Of a stretch of 64,000 nt of DNA, positions 22,218 to 31,789 are shown piece after piece. This DNA comes from Bryopsis sp. KO-2023 (lineage: Eukaryota > Chlorophyta > Ulvophyceae > Bryopsidales > Bryopsidaceae), in contig BSYQ01000001.1 in assembly GCA_030272585.1 (NCBI GenBank), positions 3,720,001 through 3,784,000 of the forward strand, given 5' to 3'. How positions within the stretch are numbered: position 1 is the stretch's first letter; each line of letters opens with the position of its first letter. The notes beneath the pieces were generated by a model. That model worked only from the letters and a program-made list of their open reading frames with translations. It was not told the DNA's origin and ran no database searches. A program made the translations under genes and the position numbers.

Positions 22218-24641
22218 ATGATAACAAAACTTACACTTCCGGCGAAAAAAATGGCGACTCAGGCACTTACGAACTTGGCGAAAAAAACTTTGACGTATTT
22301 TTTACCAGATGCTATGACTTGCACGAATAATATCCAGGCGACGACAGGCGAAAACGTTGAGCGGACCACAATCTTGGCGAATGGCGGCGACAGCATGCTT
22401 CCCTTCTTTTTTTTTCTTCCATTGGTCGGGCTGGTATTTCTGTTGGCTTGGTGGTTGTACTTGACCGCGACGGCCTTGGGCGAGGTGGAGCGTGAAAGAA
22501 AGGAAGAAAAAAGAAAGAGAAGAGTTCAAATGAAGGCGGCAACAACTTGCTTGCATCGGAAGACGGTGAGAATTTCAAAAGAGGTGGAGGAGAGGGAAAA
22601 AGTGGTAGCGGAGCTGAAAAAAGAGGAAAAAAATACCAGGAAAGCAAAAAAGGAGCTGGGTGTTATGAAGGCAGAATTGGTGGAAACGAGGAGGAAGCTC
22701 AGGTCGGCAAGGGCAGACTTGGAGGATTTGAAAAAAGAGTTGGAAACAAAAAAGGAGGAACTTGCCTTTCAACAGCTGGATCAAGAGGAAGAGGAAAAAA
22801 AACAGGCTGCAGAGGAGGATTCTTTGGTGGAGGAGGAGGATGCAGAGGAAATGGAAAAAAAACAGGCTGCAGAGGAGGATTCTTTGGTGGAGGAGGAGGA
22901 TGCAGAGGAAATGGAAAAAAAACAGGCTGCAGAGGAAGATTCTTTGGTGGAGGATGAGGATGCAGAGGAAGTGGAGAAAAAACTGGCTGCAGAGGAGGAT
23001 GTTTTGGTGGAGGAAGAAGATGCTGAAGAGGACAAAAAAATGGCTGGAGTGGAAGATGTGGTGGTGGAGGAGGATGAGGAAGGTGTGGAGAAAAAACTGG
23101 TTGCTGAGGAGGATGTTTTGGAGGAGGAAGAGGATGCAGAGGAAGTGGAAGAAAACTTTGCTGCTGTGACAGATGTGGTGGTGGAGGACATTACCGAGAA
23201 CAGGAAGAGCGGGGATCGAGAAGTGAAGGATATCCAGGAGGAGGTCAGGGAGATGAAGAGAAGGCAGGAGGAAAGGTACATGGCCAAAGAAAAAGCAGAC
23301 AACGAGAGGAGGACGGCTTTGGAGGAATACCTCAGCAGCATCAGGAAGAAAGCGGGCGAGGAGAGGAGCAGTCACAGGGAGATTGTGGGCACTCCAGTAA
23401 AGGTGAGGACATGGGAGGAGATCATGAGGGAGGTCAAGGAAAAAAAGGAACTGGGTGGGACAGACTTGAGGGTGCAAGAAAGGATGAAAGCCAGCAAAAA
23501 TGAGGACACCACCGAGAACAAGGAGAGCGGGGATCGAGAAGTGAAGGATATCCAGGAGGAAGTCAGGGAGATGAAGAGAAGGCAGGAGGAAAGGTTCATG
23601 GCCAAAGAAAAAGCAGACAACGAGAGGAGGACGGCTTTGGAGGAATACCTCAGCAGCATCAGGAAGAAAGCGGGCGAGGAGAGGAGCAGTCACAGGGAGA
23701 TTGTGGGCACTCCAGTAAAGGTGAGGACATGGGAGGAGATCATGAGGGAGGTCAAGGAAAAAAAGGAACTGGGTGGGACAGACTTGAGGGTGCAAGAAAG
23801 GATGAAAGCCAGCAAAAATGAGGACACCACCGAGAACAAGGAGAGCGGGGATCGAGAAGTGAAGGATATCCAGGAGGAAGTCAGGGAGATGAAGAGAAGG
23901 CAGGAGGAAAGGTTCATGGCCAAAGAAAAAGCAGACAACGAGAGGAGGACGGCTTTGGAGGAATACCTCAGCAGCATCAGGAAGAAAGCGGGCGAGGAGA
24001 GGAGCAGTCACAGGGAGATTGTGGGCACTCCAGTAAAGGTGAGGACATGGGAGGAGATCATGAGGGAGGTCAAGGAAAAAAAGGAACTGGGTGGGACAGA
24101 CTTGAGGGTGCAAGAAAGGATGAAAGCCAGCAAAAATGAGGACACCACCGAGAACAAGGAGAGCGGGGATCGAGAAGTGAAGGATATCCAGGAGGAAGTC
24201 AGGGAGATGAAGAGAAGGCAGGAGGAAAGGTTCATGGCCAAAGAAAAAGCAGACAACGAGAGGAGGACGGCTTTGGAGGAATACCTCAGCAGCATCAGGA
24301 AGAAAGCGGGCGAGGAGAGGAGCAGTCACAGGGAGATTGTGGGCACTCCAGTAAAGGTGAGGACATGGGAGGAGATCATGAGGGAGGTCAAGGAAAAAAA
24401 GGAACTGGGTGGGACAGACTTGAGGGTGCAAGAAAGGATGAAAGCCAGCAAAAATGAGGACACCACCGAGAACAAGGAGAGCGGGGATCGAGAAGTGAAG
24501 GATATCCAGGAGGAAGTCAGGGAGATGAAGAGAAGGCAGGAGGAAAGGTTCATGGCCAAAGAAAAAGCAGACAACGAGAGGAGGACGGCTTTGGATGAAT
24601 ATCTCAGCAGCATCAGAAGGAAAGCGGGCGGGACGAGCTAG
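22218..24641 (+). CDS. Membrane-anchored, highly repetitive coiled-coil protein (unknown function)
   Basis: This is a single open frame of 807 aa. Residues 1-60 are Thr/Lys-rich. Residues about 61-87 form one strong hydrophobic segment (FFFFLPLVGLVFLLAWW). After it comes a very basic stretch (ERKEEKRKRR) and then a Lys/Glu-rich coiled coil. The orientation is probably a short N-terminal domain outside or in a lumen, with the coil in the cytosol (inference from positive charges after the segment). Two repeat arrays follow: acidic 20-aa units (about 22790-23170, core KKQAAEEDSLVEEEDAEE), then 106-aa units (23184 to the end). No family was recognised; long charged coils resemble many scaffold proteins only by composition. 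No intron is evident. The start is the only ATG near the 5' end of the open frame. A donor-like gtgagt shortly after the stop leaves open an alternative spliced end. Confidence 0.65.
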   Translation: MITKLTLPAKKMATQALTNLAKKTLTYFLPDAMTCTNNIQATTGENVERTTILANGGDSMLPFFFFLPLVGLVFLLAWWLYLTATALGEVERERKEEKRKRRVQMKAATTCLHRKTVRISKEVEEREKVVAELKKEEKNTRKAKKELGVMKAELVETRRKLRSARADLEDLKKELETKKEELAFQQLDQEEEEKKQAAEEDSLVEEEDAEEMEKKQAAEEDSLVEEEDAEEMEKKQAAEEDSLVEDEDAEEVEKKLAAEEDVLVEEEDAEEDKKMAGVEDVVVEEDEEGVEKKLVAEEDVLEEEEDAEEVEENFAAVTDVVVEDITENRKSGDREVKDIQEEVREMKRRQEERYMAKEKADNERRTALEEYLSSIRKKAGEERSSHREIVGTPVKVRTWEEIMREVKEKKELGGTDLRVQERMKASKNEDTTENKESGDREVKDIQEEVREMKRRQEERFMAKEKADNERRTALEEYLSSIRKKAGEERSSHREIVGTPVKVRTWEEIMREVKEKKELGGTDLRVQERMKASKNEDTTENKESGDREVKDIQEEVREMKRRQEERFMAKEKADNERRTALEEYLSSIRKKAGEERSSHREIVGTPVKVRTWEEIMREVKEKKELGGTDLRVQERMKASKNEDTTENKESGDREVKDIQEEVREMKRRQEERFMAKEKADNERRTALEEYLSSIRKKAGEERSSHREIVGTPVKVRTWEEIMREVKEKKELGGTDLRVQERMKASKNEDTTENKESGDREVKDIQEEVREMKRRQEERFMAKEKADNERRTALDEYLSSIRRKAGGTS
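22790..23170 (+). repeat. 60-bp (20-aa) acidic tandem repeat
   Basis: The string aaacaggctgcagaggag recurs at 60-bp spacing near 22800, 22860 and 22920, followed by more diverged units. The encoded core is KKQAAEEDSLVEEEDAEE. Confidence 0.88.
23184..24638 (+). repeat. 318-bp (106-aa) tandem repeat, four full copies plus a partial fifth
   Basis: Units start at 23184, 23502, 23820, 24138 and 24456, exactly 318 bp apart. Each encodes ENKESGDREVKDIQEE, then MKRRQEERFMAKEKAD, then REIVGTPVKVRTWEEIM, and ends near ERMKASKNEDTT. Copies 2-4 look identical at DNA level; copy 1 differs slightly. The fifth copy is cut short and ends the protein with DEYLSSIRRKAGGTS. Confidence 0.95.
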
Positions 24642-25000
24642 GGGATGGAGGAGACGAGAGAGATGTGAGTATGAGACCCCACCAACTGCAGTTTCTGGAT
24701 GACGATGAGGAAAATTATTCGGCTGAAGTGGAAGAGGATCTGAGGGAAATTCTGGCTGGAGTGGAAAACAACTGTCTGGAGTGGGGGGTGCTTTGGTGAA
24801 GGATGACCAATGAAAATGCACACATCAAAAAAAAAAAAAAAAGAGGAAGAAAAAAACAGAAAAGAAAAGAAAATGCTTTGGAGGAATACCCAGCAACATC
24901 AAGAGAAAGGCGGGCGAGACGAGCAGGAGGATGGAGGAGCCGAGAGAGAGGTAAGGGTATGACATCCCATCAACTGTGGCTTTTGGATGAGCATTGCCTT
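24642..25000 (+). repeat. Degenerate second copy of the repeat-gene 3' end
   Basis: The segment about 24875-24995 repeats about 24590-24715: both carry a ttggaggaatac/ttggatgaatat start, then agaaaggcgggcg, a gatggaggag block and a cccatcaactg-type block. An A14 run separates them. It looks like a decayed tandem duplicate of the end of the coiled-coil gene. Confidence 0.7.
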
Positions 25001-27537
25001 ATTTTTCACCCAAACGTTTTTTTCAACCAGCATTCTGCAAGTTTTTCTTTTTCAACCATCGTTTTATTCAACCTGCATTTCAATTCCAGTTTATTCTTCA
25101 AGTTGCATATCAACCAACGCATGTTGTTGTCCTCTTTCTCAACTTCAGTTTCAACCCTCAAGGGCCCTACATCCAATGAGTTTTTTCAATGAACACTTTT
25201 CTTTGCTTGTGCATTTTTCAAGAATGCAGTTTGGGTCATCATCTGCAGTTTTCAACCAGTTTCAAGTTCATTTTGCAATGCATGATTCACCTTCAAGTCA
25301 TCATGTGTATTTCAAGTTCACAAGTATTTATGGACAGTGTAATTGGCCAGCAGATTCCTCAATCAGGGGGATCCTTCAAGTTTTTTTCTCAATTTGCATT
25401 GGAGCAATCGTTTCAGGTTTCCAAGGACTTCTGAAGCATGCATTCAAAGAGGAGCAATATTCACAAAGAACATCTGGGGAAGGGGGGCATTCAAGTAAGC
25501 TCTGTACATCTCTTTTCTGAAAAGGTTCAACATGCTTCGAATTCCATGAGTCAATATATATCTTGGCAAGTGTAGGAGTTCTTTTTGCAGCAACAGGTCG
25601 ATCGACGTCTGGACAAAAATGAGCTTCCAAAACAAAAAAAGACACTCGATGGATTTCTTCATTGCTCACTTTCAACTGGGTCAACATCAGAATCAAAATG
25701 TACATATAGAGGGCTATGCAACTTTCGTTACGCAGTCCTCCCAAAAAACCTTGCTGTTTTGAAAACATTCTCCTGAATGGCAGGAAGAATCAAGCTGCCA
25801 TTTAAAGAATGAGTGGTTTCAAAGGACTGTGGACATGTCTCACGATCTGAAGGAGTCGAGGTTACTGCATCCAACAGATGTCTGTGCATGTTCAATGGAA
25901 ATCCAATTTTCTCCTTCAAAGCTAGCATGTCTCGCAAAGGTGAGGTTTTCTTTCAACCATCTGCATCTGGAACGCCAATCCTGATGTTGGCTGCTTCAGG
26001 TGCATGCTTTTGTTATTTTTACTTCCCATTCAGAAAAAGGGACGTTTTCAAGGAAGCTTTATCTTTCTCTGATGAGTGTTGTATAAGGTGGCAGAGGATC
26101 TTCAAAAATCATCTTCAAAAAACGGTATGTTCTCAGCTCAAATGCCAGCACCCAAGTCGTGGTGTCTGATTCTGAACATGCTTTCATCTGCTTTCCAGTT
26201 TTTTGTCTCGTTCGATTGCAACATGGCAGGGTCAAATTTATGGTATCTTGCATGCATTATCTACCAGCCTCTCCTCAAGCCAGTGTCCATATTGGGCGAC
26301 GAATACATGGTTCGACTCCATGCTGGCGTGTAATCAGACAGCCAAGATCAAATCGACAGCACAGGACTTGTGATGCTTATCAAAAGACAAAAACTCTACT
26401 CGCTTTCATAGACACCTTGAAAATCTGGTTCTGACTGGATAAACTGATGGACTGTGAAAATTCAGCAGATCTTGACTGAAGGACACAACTGGAAAGGTTT
26501 GAAGCAGCATGATACGCTGAGCAAATCCTACTTGGGGTGAGGGGACATTAACCTTGTCTTAAAACCCGTTTAATATTTTATTTCTACAAGAAAAGGTCAA
26601 CAGCCTACCTGGAAAAAATCCGCAGGAATACGACCATGGTGTTGAAAATGGTGAGAAACTCTGTTGATGCAGAAATAGAGATGGGGAAGATTGTATAATT
26701 GATGAGACTGGGGCAATTTGTTTGATCATCAAGCTCAATCCCTATGAAATCGGTTGAGCAACAATAGTCACGTGGGAAGAGCTGGTAGACTGATGGCATA
26801 ACTCACCAGCACCTTGTGTTTCTGAAAACTGTCTACAAGCTGTCTGGGAAAACAAATTTTGTATGGGTGGCACACAGTGATATTTTTTCCTTCAAGAAAA
26901 TGGTTCATACCCTTCTTGGAAGAATTTAAGAAGGGCAGGAAGAGATTCTGAGTGAACATAAATCACATATATCGATTTTACCTGCCCCCGAGCTCTTGAG
27001 CAACGCTTTATTCGTGTAGAGATAGATGGCCAGTCAGTTTTTAATTTTTTGTTAAATAGTTTTTGTTTGGGGTTCCTGTTTGTCAGGGACTTCTGACTCG
27101 CTGCCACTGCCTGTGGCGCAGCTTGAGTCTGACTGCCCAACCCCTTGTTCATGCTACAAATAAATCACCTACTGTTGGTTGCCAATTGAAGTTGCAGTTG
27201 AATAATTTGTTGCTAAACAATGTGCTACAGAATCGAAGCCACCCAGTGATTTTTTGGGCATGAACAGGCCCATGAAATTGACTACGGGTGGGGTGAAACA
27301 CGATTGCAATTTCAGAATAGCTTGACCTATGCAAACGATCGCACCGCAAACACTACTGGCCTTTCAATGCTTTACACGGAGTAAAAAAAGTAAATCTTAC
27401 CATTGGGGAAAATAGAGATCCCCCCCCTGTTGGTGGTGCTGAGAGGAGACTGATCACCCCAAAAGGTTTTATGGCAATGTTTTTTTTCCTGCAAAAACGG
27501 CTGATTTTGGTGGACTAAAAAATCCCTTGCTTACAGA
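25000..27537. other. Region without a recognised gene; TTCAA-rich stretch and coding-like minus-strand pieces
   Basis: From about 25010 to 25500 the + strand is full of ttcaac/ttcaag words at irregular spacing. On the minus strand, open pieces at 25376-25700, 25780-25937, 26060-26200, 26607-26800 and 26820-27150 have non-random-looking protein sequence (for example FVLEAHFCPDVDRPVAAKR). One pair of splice sites fits: a donor GGGGCAG|gtaaaa near 26980 and an acceptor ttcactcag near 26956. I could not join the rest into a consistent model or assign a family. Confidence 0.35.
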
Positions 27538-27560
27538 ATATATATATATATATATATATT
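27538..27560. repeat. (TA)n microsatellite
   Basis: About eleven TA dinucleotides in a row are visible directly. Confidence 0.92.
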
Positions 27561-27907
27561 TGATGGAACCATGGTGAAAATGTGCCACCCAGAATGAACG
27601 GAGGAACAGCACCCAATTGGCGATCCCTCCAACGAACAATCAAAACTCCAAAATCACCATCATATGACAAGGGATTGTACTGCGAAATGTGTTTTGCCCA
27701 ATGGCACGTATTTTCGAGGGAAAGTTACCACCAACCTGTAAAAACCCCAGCCAATTTGTATACAACGCAATTCGTCAAAAGCACCTCACAAGAAAGGGCA
27801 CAGCCATACAATGTTCCAAATACATATACACACACACAAACACACACACACTCGAAGGCCGAATAAGCGAAAATACAGGTCACCCCAATTTTATCCTGTT
27901 TTACCCT

Positions 27908-29125
27908 CTACTGCACAACATATTGGTTGAGGGATGGAAATAAACTGAAGGCAGTTCTATAGACAGAATGTGCGATGGTCGGCACCACGAGATTTTTGTT
28001 CGAAAACAACATGGCTGACCCGAAAAACAACCCTTGGAAAAAATTCGCCAGCAGTTTCGCTTTCCCAGCCTTGAGCATGATCCCATACCAAATTGAAGAC
28101 CCCAGCAGACCGAACCAAGTACCCAAGTCCCTACCCAATTCAGTCAGCATGTACTGCCGGTACACGAATTCGTTCAAAATCGGTACGACCAGATTGAACA
28201 GGGGGGAAATGTGTGGGGAGTGAGCTGGCCCCGTCCACGGTGCCGGTCTATAGAATCCATAGGCTATTTCCCCCTGTTTGGCCAGCATCGCCACCCCGAT
28301 TGCCAGCACCCCCGTCGAGATTCCGAGCCCGATCGACACTGGGTTGATTCGATACATCTTGGCATCCCATTTCGGCCCTCCTCTGTTTGTCAGCATCAGC
28401 AGCAACCCGAGAAGTTTGTAACTGGACATGGATGCTGTCGTGACGTACAGCACAGCGAATTCCGCAGCTCTCAGCATCCCCATGTAGCAAGCCATCACCA
28501 CGAATCCTATTTTCACGATTTCAATGCTTATCCCCGTCGAGATGAAATTGAATGCCATGAACGTCAAGACGGCTCGCATCGGCCATTCGTGCGCTTCGGG
28601 GTCTTGATACGGACATTGGGCACTGGCTGGCGGTGTTGACTGCACCCCTTTTCGATCCACTGGGCATTTTCCAGGTGTCGAATCGGCTTCCTTGTCATCG
28701 ACTGGAAATTTGACGCCTGCGGATCGACCCGCAGTCCCATGGCATGGATGATCGCAACAATGCTGCGCACCCTCTGCTTGTCTTTTCTTTTTCTGCATGG
28801 CTTCCTTCAAATGCGGACATTGCTCCATGGCTTCAGCAATATCCACGTTTTCGATGCCTGGGTGGTCTGCCGAAGGGCTGGGCAGCTCACTTCCGTTTTC
28901 CTTTTCCGTTTTCTGGCGGTCCGAGGGTGAAAACATCCCTTGCAAATCTGCGAAAACCCATTTCAATCCATCCACAGCAGTGTTCAGAGTGCTGGACATG
29001 GAAGGCGGTGCGGTGTTTTTTTTGGGGGGCAGCTGCTTTTTGTGTTGGTCTGCTTCGTCGGTGATTTCCTCAATTTCGACTTGCTGTCGATTCGACCGGC
29101 ATCGAAGGGTTTCTCTCTGTGCCAT
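27908..29125 (-). CDS. CPBP (CAAX protease/bacteriocin-processing) family membrane protein
   Basis: One open frame gives 405 aa from the ATG at 29125; the frame is open further upstream to an ATG at 29245, but that extension looks like non-coding sequence. The N-terminal half (about 200 aa) is hydrophilic and holds three Cys-Pro sites (QCPHL, KCPVD, QCPYQ) plus a CCDHPCH cluster. The C-terminal half has several membrane helices and the CPBP signature: a Glu-x3-Arg motif (EFVYR, Glu near residue 319) and a conserved His (VVPTIAHSVYR, near residue 386). The usual second-motif His is not evident; the matching helix reads SSIWYGIML. CPBP proteins are intramembrane proteases or scaffold relatives, many in plant plastids. 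With one motif unclear, catalytic activity is uncertain. Three neighbouring genes are spliced, this one is not. Confidence 0.72.
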   Translation of the reverse strand: MAQRETLRCRSNRQQVEIEEITDEADQHKKQLPPKKNTAPPSMSSTLNTAVDGLKWVFADLQGMFSPSDRQKTEKENGSELPSPSADHPGIENVDIAEAMEQCPHLKEAMQKKKRQAEGAQHCCDHPCHGTAGRSAGVKFPVDDKEADSTPGKCPVDRKGVQSTPPASAQCPYQDPEAHEWPMRAVLTFMAFNFISTGISIEIVKIGFVVMACYMGMLRAAEFAVLYVTTASMSSYKLLGLLLMLTNRGGPKWDAKMYRINPVSIGLGISTGVLAIGVAMLAKQGEIAYGFYRPAPWTGPAHSPHISPLFNLVVPILNEFVYRQYMLTELGRDLGTWFGLLGSSIWYGIMLKAGKAKLLANFFQGLFFGSAMLFSNKNLVVPTIAHSVYRTAFSLFPSLNQYVVQ

Positions 29126-30071
29126 GTTGAGGATTTTTTTTTCTTTCTTTCTCTTCCTGTTAAGAAGCACACACACCCCTTCAATCAACTGATGAAAATG
29201 ATCGAAAAAAAATGGTCTTGAGAATATTGTTTCTGCTAGTGCCATCAGCGGGGGTACACCCTCAGAGATTCATTTAAAAATTCCAAAATATCCTTGCTTA
29301 TTTATTTTTTTATTATTTTATTTTCCCACAAGGGCTCCCCCACCCTCGCGAAATAATTCTCCGCCTTCTGTCGCTTTTCTAGTGGGTGCTTTGCATAGAC
29401 AGGTTGAGCAATGTTTTTTTTGGGGCGTAAACTTCCTTCTGAGAGATCAAGAACCACCACACACCTTCCTCAATATAACGTGACGACACGGAGGAAAACT
29501 AGAGTTGATAAAAAAAACGCCAAGAGAAGCACGACGTTTCGCGAACTGATCCAGCAGCAGGAAGGTACCAACGTTACGTCCGTTTCTGGAGGCAGTTTCG
29601 CGAAGAGGTGTGATATGTACGTGTGTGCCAATCATTAGTCAGCGAAGGACTAATTCATTCTGTCAAGGTTGTTCTCTTTCATTCTCAGAACTCATTGGGA
29701 TCTTTTCCCTGACTTCAGTGGGAACTGTAAGAGGTTCACTCATAACCATTCTGCATTGGTTTTCTGGTGAGGGGTAAAAAGTAGAAGGCAGTGTGCTGTG
29801 TTTGGTGTTAAGGCCTCGTTTTTTTCTTTCACTCGATGATTTGGCAAATTTTTCTGTGTTGCAATAGATCCTTGGTAATACTTGAATTTTTTAGTGGTTC
29901 TAATCCAGCCATTTTCTTAATCAAAAGGAGAAAGAAAACAGGCAAGCATGTCACTAAACTAACCCCACTTCCTGAGTTGATTCCTGAGTTGGTGTTTGTA
30001 TCTTTTTTTGGATTTTTTTTGCTTCTTTTTTTTTTGCTGTTCATCCCCCATTCTCCCCCTAGATAGCTCCC
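29126..30071. other. Intergenic region between two minus-strand genes
   Basis: No gene was recognised. A small open frame on + at 29411-29638 is basic and unsupported. The segment 29260-29330 is AT-rich with T-runs and probably belongs to the 5' region of the CPBP gene. Confidence 0.45.
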
Positions 30072-30671
30072 CTAACCCCCCTCTTTTGCATCCAATCGCT
30101 TTCCCAACACTTTTCCAAATTGCTCGTAGAACGCCACAATCTTTGGGGTGTTCTTGTACTTTTCGAAACTCGCTGGATTTCTGGCCACCTCCCCGACCGC
30201 AGCCATCACCTCAGGGTCTGAAAAGGCATCCACCAACATGGGGTTCCCTTGGACTTCCTTCATCGTATCTTCGTTAGGTTTCAACTTTTCCGTTAATTCT
30301 TGCTTGAATCGCTGATACTCTTCCGCCCCCGGGATTTTGAACATATCAGGAATGGATTTTCCCTCACCATTCATGTTTGACTGTCCTTTCAAGAAGGGCA
30401 CCTCGTCAGCCTCCCTGTTCCCACCCGTCGATGTTTTTTTCCGAGGTGGGGTGGTTTTGCCACCCGATAAGAAGCCTTTCCTGAAGGGGCCAGCGTTTGA
30501 GGATTTCTTTCCTTGTTTTGCTGAGCAGACAACATCAGCGGTCGTGGTGGGCTCATCGGGTTCGTTTGTCGAGGAAGTGGATTTTTCCAGGGGCTTCTTT
30601 TTTTGCAAGGCTGTGACTTGTTGGGGGAGCGTGTCCAGAGCTGGGGGGACATCCTCGTCACTGTCATACAT
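30072..30671 (-). CDS. Small protein with C-terminal STI1/Hip-type (DP) domain
   Basis: The frame gives 199 aa from the ATG at 30671 (MYDSDEDVPPAL). An upstream extension of the frame runs through an A-rich homopolymer and is judged non-coding. The first 120 residues are Lys/Ser/Thr-rich and probably disordered. The C-terminus carries an STI1/DP-type helical motif: NPMLVDAFSDPEVMAAVGEV, followed by NPASFEKYKNTPKIVAFYEQ. This resembles the C-terminal domain of the Hsp70 co-chaperone Hip and of plastid Tic40, which bind clients or stimulate Hsp70/Hsp93. The protein lacks TPR units and a clear transit peptide, so a small co-chaperone role is inferred only from the domain. A 5' non-coding exon is possible. 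Confidence 0.75.
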   Translation of the reverse strand: MYDSDEDVPPALDTLPQQVTALQKKKPLEKSTSSTNEPDEPTTTADVVCSAKQGKKSSNAGPFRKGFLSGGKTTPPRKKTSTGGNREADEVPFLKGQSNMNGEGKSIPDMFKIPGAEEYQRFKQELTEKLKPNEDTMKEVQGNPMLVDAFSDPEVMAAVGEVARNPASFEKYKNTPKIVAFYEQFGKVLGKRLDAKEGG

Positions 30672-31789
30672 CGTTATGCCAACCACCCCCCTCCAATTTT
30701 TTTTTTTTTTTTTTAAATTACAAGGTTGAATCTGAGTGTTCCTTTCTTCCTTCGACTGTTGATCACCTGGCAATATAAAAACAAGGGAAATTATTATTTG
30801 TTATCAGGGGACGCATCATTGAGCGAGAACCAGTGAACGTGTTGAAGAGAATAATCCACTAAGAAACCATCCAGCAGTTCAGCATGGCACACACACACAC
30901 ACAAACATAAATATTATGAAGAGTGTTGGAGTAATAAAAATAATACTGAACTCTGCAACAAGAGTGGGAAAACAAACACACATTTTCTGGATGTGTTTCA
31001 ACTCGAGCAGAAACAGAAGCTATCCACCCAGCAAAAACCCAGCAATTTCCCACCCAAACCAAGTGTGCTAGCCACTGTCAGGTAATCTGATGTTTTCCAA
31101 CAGCCTCACCTGACGCTCTTTCTTGAAAAACCGTTTTCTTTTCCCTGTCTCACGTGCTTGTGCTTCACAAGGGTTCTGTGGAGTGGTTTTGTACCGTGGA
31201 TGAATTCACCCAAATGATCAATCAACACGCGATTTCGGTTGACAGTGGCCAATGGTCGTTTGTCGTCTGCGCGCGCGTTCACGAGTCATCCCCAGATTTC
31301 CCAAGTTTTTGTTTTTAATTCAAGCCGGGTTTTTTTTTGCTGAGGGAATGTTCGACGCTGTTCTGTTTAGTGACGTGCGGAGAGGCTCGCTTTTTGTTTT
31401 TTGAAGTAGGGAGTGTTGTTTTGCTTTTTTTTTGTAACCCCTCCATTTTCCTGAACGGGTGTGTGTATATATATCTGGCGAATATATATATATATATTTC
31501 CAAGGGATTTCATTTTTTTTTGTATTTTCAGCAGCCTTTTTCTTTCTGCTGTTCAAAAGAACTTATAGTATTAGATGGTGCCAGTTTTTTGTTCTAGTCC
31601 TGCTGCTGCTGCTGGAAAAATCGTGTGGTGGTGGGGTTGGTAGCAGAACAAAATCTGAAGCCAAAAAAAATATATTGACAGTGTGGGACAATGAGGTTGA
31701 GTTGTGTATGGACTTGTAGAAAGAAGCATTTTTTTTTTCTTTTCGAATGCTTATGACGTATCTGTGGTGGAAAAGGAAGAGGAAAAAAA
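30672..31789. other. Divergent intergenic region (STI1 gene / BTB gene)
   Basis: No gene was recognised. A (CA)n run sits near 30890 and TA-rich microsatellites near 31465-31495. It probably contains promoters for both flanking genes. Confidence 0.45.

Noticed and set aside
22575-24821. Antisense open frame of 748 codons across the repeat array
   Set aside because: It is a by-product of the GA-rich 318-bp repeats, which lack stop complements in that frame. The protein would be a Leu/Phe/His/Pro-rich repeat with no start context, while the sense frame has an ATG, a membrane segment and coiled-coil logic.
29126-29245. 40-residue N-terminal extension of the CPBP frame
   Set aside because: It contains a Lys/Arg homopolymer-derived stretch and Phe runs unlike the rest of the protein. 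The ATG at 29125 is the more likely start.
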